A DNA stretch of 19,672 nt from Aliterella sp. RAGGC_92 (lineage in GTDB: Bacteria; Cyanobacteriota; Cyanobacteriia; Cyanobacteriales; Chroococcidiopsidaceae): NCBI GenBank assembly GCA_030826005.1, contig JAPJOW010000060.1:1-19672 (forward strand), read 5' to 3'. Every line of letters starts with the position of its first letter. Within the stretch, counting starts at the first letter, position 1. The notes below the pieces were generated by a model that did no database searches, had not been told where the DNA came from, and saw only the letters and a program-made list of their open reading frames with translations. The position numbers and the translations under genes were made by a program. Below, piece after piece: positions 14,209 through 19,672 of the stretch.

Positions 14209-15225
14209 ATGAGTGCCGATATTAAAAGTTTTACTACTTCTTCTACCCCAATGCGCGTAGGAGTTTTGGGTTTTGGTGGATTAGGGCAAGCGGCGGCTAA
14301 ATTAATTGCGCTTAAAAAAGAGATGTTGTTAGTAGCAGTAGCCGATCTCAAAGGTTATGCTTACGCAACGGGCGGATTAGATGTAGATAAGTGCGTTAAT
14401 GCCTACGCGCAGCAAGGATCGGTAGGGCAATTAGAAGCTGGAGGGACGCTAAGTAACCAAAGCATTCAAGAATTAATTGAAAGTTCGCAAGTAGACGGGT
14501 ATTTTTTAGCATTGCCCAACTTGCCTAATACCTTTATAGCCTCCGTAGCCCAAATGTTTATGCGATCGCATTGGCAAGGAGTATTAGTAGATGCGATCAA
14601 ACGCACCAGCGCCGTAGAGCAACTATTGGCATTAAAATCTGAGTTACAATCGGCTCAAATTACCTATTTAACAGGCTGTGGCGCAACGCCAGGATTGCTA
14701 ACCGCCGCCGCCGTTTTAGCGTCTCAAAGCTACGCCGAAGTTCACAGCGTCAAAATTACCTTTGGGGTAGGAATCGCTAACTGGGAAGCCTACAGAGCAA
14801 CGATTAGAGAAGATATCGCCCACTTACCAGGGTATAGCGTCGAACAAGCAAGAGCAATGACTGACGCACAAGTAGAAGCCTTGCTAGATAAGACGAATGG
14901 AGTATTGACTTTAGAAAATATGGAACACGCCGACGACGTGATGTTGGAATTAGCCGGGATATGCGATCGCGATCGCGTTACGGTAGGGGGTGTAGTCGAT
15001 ACTCGCAATCCCAAAAAGCCCCTCAGCACTAATGTACAGGTAACGGGAAGAACCTTTGAAGGCAAAATTTCTACTCATACTTTTACTTTAGGCGACGAAA
15101 CCAGTATGGCAGCAAATGTGTGTGGCACTGCCTTTGGTTATCTCAAAGCCGGAATTGGGTTGCAACGGCGAGGGATTTACGGCTTGTTTACGGCGGCGGA
15201 AATTATGCCCCAATTTGTTCGATAA
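14209..15225 (+). CDS. saccharopine dehydrogenase-like NAD(P)-binding oxidoreductase
   Basis: The protein has a Rossmann nucleotide-binding N-terminus (MRVGVLGFGGLGQAAAKLIA, GxGGxG at about residues 21-26) and resembles the cyanobacterial group annotated as saccharopine dehydrogenase-like oxidoreductases. Other features are VDGYFLALPNLPN, a glycine turn LTGCGATPGLLTAAAV (about 163-178), and a C-terminal domain with GDETSMAANVCGTAFGY. True lysine-pathway saccharopine dehydrogenase is not expected in cyanobacteria, which make lysine by the diaminopimelate route, so the substrate is unknown. I chose ATG 14209 (338 aa), preceded by AGG. A TTG at 14137 would add 24 basic residues and a start at Met15 is possible. 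It stands alone, diverging from the Ycf35 operon. Confidence 0.82.
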   Translation: MSADIKSFTTSSTPMRVGVLGFGGLGQAAAKLIALKKEMLLVAVADLKGYAYATGGLDVDKCVNAYAQQGSVGQLEAGGTLSNQSIQELIESSQVDGYFLALPNLPNTFIASVAQMFMRSHWQGVLVDAIKRTSAVEQLLALKSELQSAQITYLTGCGATPGLLTAAAVLASQSYAEVHSVKITFGVGIANWEAYRATIREDIAHLPGYSVEQARAMTDAQVEALLDKTNGVLTLENMEHADDVMLELAGICDRDRVTVGGVVDTRNPKKPLSTNVQVTGRTFEGKISTHTFTLGDETSMAANVCGTAFGYLKAGIGLQRRGIYGLFTAAEIMPQFVR

Positions 15226-15240
15226 TACATCGCCATTCAT

Positions 15241-15297
15241 GTAGAGATGTTTCAGTGAAACGTCTCTACGCATTTGTGACGGGAAACGTCTTTCTAC
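15241..15297. repeat. dispersed GTAGAGACG-type palindrome plus partial second copy
   Basis: Positions 15241-15269 form an almost perfect palindrome: gtagagatgtttc and gaaacgtctctac around agt, with one G-T wobble. A degraded copy of the right arm (gaaacgtctttctac) follows at 15283-15297. It lies between two convergent genes and could act as a bidirectional terminator. Short palindromes of this kind are scattered through cyanobacterial genomes. Confidence 0.75.
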
Positions 15298-15303
15298 GTT
15301 CTC

Positions 15304-15870
15304 CTAAATTGTGGGACTTTCTCTAACAAACTCAGCTATTTGTTCCCTATCCGCCGTAATTACTTGCGGAACAAAAGGCAAATTCGCCCCTTGCAGACCT
15401 TTTTTAATTCTTTCGGGAGTGTCTGGAAAGACTACAAACAAAGGATGAATAGCATTAGCCCCTTCGCTAAAAATATGTTTGTAACGGGGAGGCATTACCC
15501 ATTCATAATCTTTATCTAGCCAAACTTGAATTTGTCGCCAGCGCCGGAGTAAATCGGAAAAATCTTCATCGGGACGGTGGATAAAAACAAAAAGTTCTAT
15601 TCCTGTCTTAATTTTCCACTCTGGATCGCACATTAAAATTGCTACTTCACAAGGTAGCATTCTTGCTTCCGTAGTTTTATCGGCAAAACTAGAAGCAGGT
15701 AGGCGCAAGCGCACAATCGGAAAAGGGATGGTAATTAAGCTTTCTTCCGGGCGACGGAGACTGGGAATAGCCTCTAAATAAGGACGGTGTTGCTTGAGAA
15801 GTGCGATCGCAGATAATGGATTGCTATACTCTGCCAATAACTGCTCGTAATCAGATTTTTTACTCGTCAT
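15304..15870 (-). CDS. hypothetical protein, 188 residues
   Basis: I do not recognise a named family. The protein is soluble in appearance, with no signal peptide or membrane segment. It starts with a helical region (YEQLLAEYSNPLSAIALLKQ), then a segment rich in charged and Pro residues (PFPIVRLRLPASSF), then a likely beta core (CEVAILMCDPEWKIKTGIEL, FVFIHRPDEDF), and WLDKDYEWVMPPRYKHIF. Two Cys (near 74 and 81) are present. It ends close to the palindrome at 15241-15297 and lies downstream of pilC on the same strand but 146 bases away, so a link to pili is unsupported. No Shine-Dalgarno precedes the ATG. The length and lack of other frames support a real gene. Confidence 0.7.
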   Translation of the reverse strand: MTSKKSDYEQLLAEYSNPLSAIALLKQHRPYLEAIPSLRRPEESLITIPFPIVRLRLPASSFADKTTEARMLPCEVAILMCDPEWKIKTGIELFVFIHRPDEDFSDLLRRWRQIQVWLDKDYEWVMPPRYKHIFSEGANAIHPLFVVFPDTPERIKKGLQGANLPFVPQVITADREQIAEFVRESPTI

Positions 15871-16016
15871 ATATTAAATTAGCTATTTGTCGTTTTAGTA
15901 GTTCAATTTTTACAACCTTTTGATCGAGCCAAGTTCAAGGCAAATTGTCGGGATATGACAGCAATTTATCCAGTATCAGTCGATTTTTTTCATACCCCAA
16001 CAAAACTGGGTTTGCC

Positions 16017-17246
16017 CTAACCCAAAGTTTCAAACACCTTAAACATCGGTAAGTACATAGATAGCAAAATTACCCCAACCATTCCGCCTAAAACCACAAT
16101 CATCACGGGTTCAATGACACTGGTGAGCGCTTTTACTGCTTGCTCTACCTCATCTTCATAAAAATCCGCAACTTTCATAAGCATCTGGTCTAATTCTCCA
16201 GTCTCCTCACCAATACTAATCATTTGAATTGCCATAGTTGGAAAAACGGCATCTTTCTTTAAAGCCAAACTAATCATTCCACCTTGTTGAATCTCTAACC
16301 TTGAAGCATCCAAAGCATTGGCAATTACTTGATTTCCAGCAGTATCGCGGACAATTTCTAACGCCGTCAAAATCGGCACGCCCGAACGAGTCAACGCCCC
16401 AAAAGTCCGACTAAAACGAGCTACGGCAGACTTTTGAATGAGATCGCCAAATAAAGGCACTTTCAAAGAAAGGCGGTCTATGGTTTCGCGACCGAGCCGA
16501 GTTCTGTAGTACTGTTGAAAGAAGAAACTACCACCCATAAATACAGCGATCGGCACAAAAACTTTCCAACTGGTAATAGTTTCGCTAACGGTGAGCATGA
16601 ACTGCGTCAATGGCGGCAATTCCACGCCTAATTGCTTAAATATATCCGCAAAAATTGGAATCAGAAATATCGTCATCCCTAAGAAAATCAGTAATGCTAA
16701 AATTCCCACAGCCACAGGATAAGCTAAAGCTGATTTAACTTGATTTTGCAATCTAGCAACATCTTCCAACAACTTAGATAAACGATTCATTACTTCATCT
16801 AGTACGCCGCCAACCTCTCCTGCTTGCACCATACTGACGTACAACGTATCAAAACATTGAGGATGCTTTCGCATCGCCTCCGAAAGGTTTACTCCTTGTT
16901 GTACATCTTCGCTAATTTCAATTAAAGCCTTTTTTAATTTTGGATTAGGAGACTGTTCTGATAGTACGCCAAGACTCCGCACGATCGCGACTCCCGCATT
17001 TGTCAATACTGCAAATTGACGGGAAAAAATCGCTTTGTCCTTGACCGAAACTTTTGCTAAAGCAGCTTGAAATTGGCTTAAGTCTAAATCTCCACTGAGT
17101 TTAAATTCTTGAGCTTGCTTCAAGTCTTGAATTACTAAGCCTTTTTCTCTTAAGCTAGAACGAGCTATAAATGGCGAAGCTGCCACAATTTTTTCTTTTC
17201 TGGCATTCCCTTTAGCATCTCGAACGCGGGCGACGTAGGTAGGCAT
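16017..17246 (-). CDS. pilC: type IV pilus inner-membrane platform protein PilC
   Basis: PilC is the polytopic platform on which the PilB and PilT motors act to add or remove pilin subunits. The 409-residue protein has the two tandem T2SSF domains of the family: the first includes FSRQFAVLTNAGVAIVRSL (about 74-92), GVNLSEAMRKHP and MVQAGEVGGVLDEVM, and the second repeats the pattern with FSRTFGALTRSGVPILTALE (about 280-299), and ISIGEETGELDQML. Membrane segments lie near 175-200, 222-243 and 378-401. The soluble N-terminus (PTYVARVRDAKGN) is typical. A GGAG lies upstream of the ATG. It is the last gene of pilB-pilT-pilC, 80 bases after pilT with a hairpin between. Confidence 0.96.
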   Translation of the reverse strand: MPTYVARVRDAKGNARKEKIVAASPFIARSSLREKGLVIQDLKQAQEFKLSGDLDLSQFQAALAKVSVKDKAIFSRQFAVLTNAGVAIVRSLGVLSEQSPNPKLKKALIEISEDVQQGVNLSEAMRKHPQCFDTLYVSMVQAGEVGGVLDEVMNRLSKLLEDVARLQNQVKSALAYPVAVGILALLIFLGMTIFLIPIFADIFKQLGVELPPLTQFMLTVSETITSWKVFVPIAVFMGGSFFFQQYYRTRLGRETIDRLSLKVPLFGDLIQKSAVARFSRTFGALTRSGVPILTALEIVRDTAGNQVIANALDASRLEIQQGGMISLALKKDAVFPTMAIQMISIGEETGELDQMLMKVADFYEDEVEQAVKALTSVIEPVMIVVLGGMVGVILLSMYLPMFKVFETLG

Positions 17247-17293
17247 AGCCGATCTCCAAATATTTTCTAACTGCGAAATTTTTTAATAATAAA

Positions 17294-17319
17294 TAGAGAC
17301 GCTTAAGAGAGCGTCTCTA
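17294..17319 (-). promoter_or_regulatory. perfect hairpin in the pilT-pilC spacer
   Basis: A perfect 10-bp stem (tagagacgct / agcgtctcta, 6-base loop) starts 8 bases after the pilT stop and is followed on the minus strand by an A/T-rich stretch (tttattatt). It could reduce read-through or protect the pilBT mRNA end, lowering pilC relative to the motor genes. The tagagacg core is shared with the palindrome at 15241. Confidence 0.55.
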
Positions 17320-17326
17320 GGGAAAA

Positions 17327-18457
17327 CTAACGAGCCTGCATACCCGCCATTCCTGGTTTTGTTCCTGGGGCTACGGTGCCTGGGACTCCACCAATTAAAC
17401 GCTGCAACTCGTCTGTTTTAGAAGTTTTGGACATCGCCGCTTCAAAAGAGATAGTTCCAGCTTTGTACAAGTCTGATAATACTTTTTCCAAGGTTTGCAT
17501 CCCTAACTTACCCCCAGTTTGAATTGCAGAATAAATCTGTGCGGTTTTGCCTTCCCGAATTAAGTTAGAAATAGCTGGAGTAACAATCATAATTTCTTGC
17601 GCCATTACCCGCCCAAATTCATTGGGTTTGGGCTTTTTCTTGGATACTAAAGTTTGACTAAATACAGCAATTAAAGAGTTTGATAGCTGTACGCGCACTT
17701 GTTGCTGTTGTTCGGGGGGAAACACATCCACCATCCGGTCAACGGTTTGAGCGGCAGAACTCGTGTGTAATGTTCCAAATACTAAGTGTCCGGTTTCCGC
17801 CGCCGAAATTGCTAACTGGATCGTTTCCAAGTCGCGCATCTCTCCTACTAAAATCACGTCTGGATCTTCGCGCAAAGCGGCTCTTAAAGCGTTAGCAAAG
17901 CTTTTTGTATCTTCTCCTACTTGACGTTGGTGAATCAAGCTTTTAAGTGGTTCGTAAATAAATTCGATCGGATCTTCAACCGTTAAAATATGCTCCGAGC
18001 GAGTCATATTAATGTTGTTGATCATGGAAGCTAGAGTTGTAGTTTTACCCGATCCCGTAGGGCCTGTTACCAATACAAGTCCTCTGGGTTTTTCAGATAT
18101 TTCTCGGACAATGTTAGGTAAATTCAACATTTCCATTGCCGGAATTTTAGAAGACAACGCCCGCAAACAAGCCGCATAAGCACCGCGATCTTTGTATACG
18201 TTGACCCGGAAACGAGCTAATCCCTTTACTCCGTAAGAACAGTCAAGTTCCCAGTTCTGCTCTAAGTTTTTGCGTTGAGTGTTGTTGAGCATACTAAATA
18301 TCAAGCGCTGACATTGTTCTGGGGTCAATGGCTCGTGTTCTGTGGGGGTTAATTTGCCACTGACTCGAATGTAGGGCGGTAATCCCGCCGACAAGTGCAA
18401 GTCAGAGCCACCACTTTCAACTACTTGCTCCATTAAGTCTTCAATCATGTATTCCAT
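17327..18457 (-). CDS. pilT: pilus retraction ATPase PilT
   Basis: PilT is the cytoplasmic hexameric ATPase that powers pilus retraction, needed for twitching motility and DNA uptake. The 376-residue protein shows Walker A GPTGSGKT (132-139), the Asp box EDPIE (161-165), Walker B DPDVILVGEMRD (198-209), the His box GHLVFGTLHT (223-232) and a C-terminal AISNLIREGK (305-314), corresponding to the retraction-specific AIRNLIRE motif that separates PilT from PilB. The Gly/Pro-rich C-terminal tail is variable. A strong Shine-Dalgarno (TAGGAG) lies about 6 bases before the ATG; Met4 is an alternative start. It lies 56 bases downstream of pilB. Confidence 0.97.
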   Translation of the reverse strand: MEYMIEDLMEQVVESGGSDLHLSAGLPPYIRVSGKLTPTEHEPLTPEQCQRLIFSMLNNTQRKNLEQNWELDCSYGVKGLARFRVNVYKDRGAYAACLRALSSKIPAMEMLNLPNIVREISEKPRGLVLVTGPTGSGKTTTLASMINNINMTRSEHILTVEDPIEFIYEPLKSLIHQRQVGEDTKSFANALRAALREDPDVILVGEMRDLETIQLAISAAETGHLVFGTLHTSSAAQTVDRMVDVFPPEQQQQVRVQLSNSLIAVFSQTLVSKKKPKPNEFGRVMAQEIMIVTPAISNLIREGKTAQIYSAIQTGGKLGMQTLEKVLSDLYKAGTISFEAAMSKTSKTDELQRLIGGVPGTVAPGTKPGMAGMQAR

Positions 18458-18513
18458 GTTTTTCTCCTAGGTAAATATATTTATGACTAGCAATCGCAAA
18501 GTTGTTAACTTAT

Positions 18514-19672
18514 TTATTCTTGAAAACGCGAGGTCATGCAGTACGGACAATCTAGCCACTCTTGTTTTAGTTGAGCGTTACAAGTACGGCACTCCAAAGA
18601 ACTTTTGCGCTTGGCTTTAAGTTCTGCTTCTAAACCAGAATCTGTAAATGTTACTCGTTCTACTTCTTCTAGAGTTGTACTTCCTTCCCGTACCAAGTTC
18701 AGACTATAAGCTAACAAAGTAACCATGCCTTCTTCTACGGCAACTTCTTTGAGCCTTTCGGTGGGCGCTCCTTCGGTAATTAAAGTTTGCAACCGCTCGG
18801 TGACTCGCATAACTTCATAAACACCACAACGTCCTTTGTAACCTACCCCACTACAGTTTGAACAAAGTTCCCCCGCACTTCGAGCTTGCTGAATTTGCTC
18901 TGGTTGCAAACTATTAGCTTTATAAAGACTAATTGCTACTTCTTGAGACGCACTCGATAGACCAAATCTAGCAAGTTCTGCGGCCGTTGGCGTATAAGCA
19001 ATTTTGCACTGAGAACAAACACGCCGCATTAGACGTTGAGCGACTACACCAAGTAACGAACCCGATACCATGAATGGTTCTACACCCATTTCATCTAAAC
19101 GCGAAATTGCTCCGGCGGCATCGTTGGTGTGCAAAGTAGTCAAAACTAAGTGTCCAGTTAAAGCCGCTTCTATTGCTGTTTTCGCTGTTTCTTTATCGCG
19201 CGTTTCGCCCACTAATATCACATCGGGATCTTGGCGCAAAAACGATCGCAAAATCGAAGCAAAATCCATGCCTTTTTCCCGAATTACCTGCACTTGGGTA
19301 ATTCCTGGCAAGGAATATTCAATCGGATCTTCGGCAGTACTGATATTTACACCCGGATCGTTGCGTTCTGCAAGCACTGAATATAAGGTAGTTGATTTAC
19401 CCGAACCTGTGGGGCCTGTAACTAGCAGTAATCCAAACGGACGACTAGCCATGTCTCGCACAATTTGCAAGCTAACAGGGTCGCTAATTAATTTATCTAA
19501 GCCAAGTTGCGTTGAAGCGTTATCCAAAATCCGCAGCACGACTTTTTCACCGTAGCGGCTAGGTAGGGTACTAACTCGAAAGTCTACTTTGCGCCCTTCA
19601 AACATCCGGCGGATACGTCCATCTTGAGGCATCCGACGCTCGGCAATGTCTAAGTCAGAAATAATTTTAAAT
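18514..19672 (-). CDS. pilB: pilus extension ATPase PilB, N-terminal part outside window
   Basis: PilB is the assembly ATPase that drives pilus extension. The frame is open to the right edge (FKIISDLDIAERRM before the Met at 19632), so that Met is internal and the N-terminal domain lies beyond the window. Visible features are DFRVSTLPSRYGEKVVLRIL, Walker A GPTGSGKS (about 19395-19418), AEDPIEY, Walker B DPDVILVGETRD, and the GspE/PilB tetracysteine zinc site (CSQC and CSNC). The GRCGVYEVM segment follows. The extreme C-terminus carries a second pair of CxxC motifs (CRTC and CPYC), probably another zinc ribbon. It is first of the pilB-pilT-pilC operon seen here; whatever lies upstream is not visible. 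Confidence 0.96.
   Translation of the reverse strand, partial: FKIISDLDIAERRMPQDGRIRRMFEGRKVDFRVSTLPSRYGEKVVLRILDNASTQLGLDKLISDPVSLQIVRDMASRPFGLLLVTGPTGSGKSTTLYSVLAERNDPGVNISTAEDPIEYSLPGITQVQVIREKGMDFASILRSFLRQDPDVILVGETRDKETAKTAIEAALTGHLVLTTLHTNDAAGAISRLDEMGVEPFMVSGSLLGVVAQRLMRRVCSQCKIAYTPTAAELARFGLSSASQEVAISLYKANSLQPEQIQQARSAGELCSNCSGVGYKGRCGVYEVMRVTERLQTLITEGAPTERLKEVAVEEGMVTLLAYSLNLVREGSTTLEEVERVTFTDSGLEAELKAKRKSSLECRTCNAQLKQEWLDCPYCMTSRFQE

Noticed and set aside
15960..16016. Terminator after pilC (accccaac / tgggtt pairing)
   Set aside because: The stem is only about 4-6 bases and no T-run follows on the minus strand.
19070..19555. 161-codon plus-strand frame opposite pilB
   Set aside because: It is a long shadow of the conserved PilB ATPase core; codon content mirrors the other strand.

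Overview
The window looks like a cyanobacterial chromosome segment. The octamer gcgatcgc (HIP1) recurs throughout. Several genes belong to cyanobacterial or plastid families: Ycf35/DUF1257, DUF2997, DUF1802, a HemJ-type protein and a carotenoid oxygenase. No plasmid, phage, CRISPR or transposase signature was seen. The genus cannot be fixed from the sequence alone.

Layout. Position 1-1385 (+) is the 3' part of a cell-wall amidase, open through the left edge. Positions 1428-5842 (-) hold a PhoX/DUF839 phosphatase preceded by Pho-box-like repeats, an Rpn/DUF2887-type PD-(D/E)XK nuclease, HemJ and a carotenoid cleavage oxygenase. Positions 5987-7207 (+) encode a membrane-anchored PhnD-like binding protein with no transporter partners here. 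Positions 7208-8400 are gene-poor: a strong hairpin plus T-run directly before a small secreted Cys-repeat gene, that gene broken by one in-frame TAA, and poorly supported small minus-strand frames. tRNA-Phe(GAA) follows on the minus strand.

Positions 8563-10586 form a zinc-homeostasis block: a ZnuB-type permease (-) divergent from a SmtB/ZiaR-type sensor (+), whose end overlaps the start of a NIF3-like protein. Positions 10559-12079 (-) hold a lipoprotein followed by UDP-GlcNAc 2-epimerase (wecB), whose end overlaps the NIF3-like gene tail to tail. DUF1802 (+) then converges on a DUF2997 / Ycf35 / ferredoxin operon (-) across a shared terminator. A saccharopine-dehydrogenase-like oxidoreductase (+) and an unknown protein (-) converge on a dispersed palindrome. 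Positions 16017-19672 (-) are pilB-pilT-pilC, the type IV pilus motor genes; pilB runs off the right edge.

Most of the window is ordinary core genome. The points most worth a second look are the nonsense-interrupted Cys-repeat protein with a terminator-like leader, the Pho-box-like repeats before the phosphatase, the compact sensor/NIF3-like/permease zinc module with an altered NIF3 metal site, and the conserved but functionally obscure Ycf35-ferredoxin-DUF2997 operon. I did not find clear evidence for an entirely new multi-gene system.
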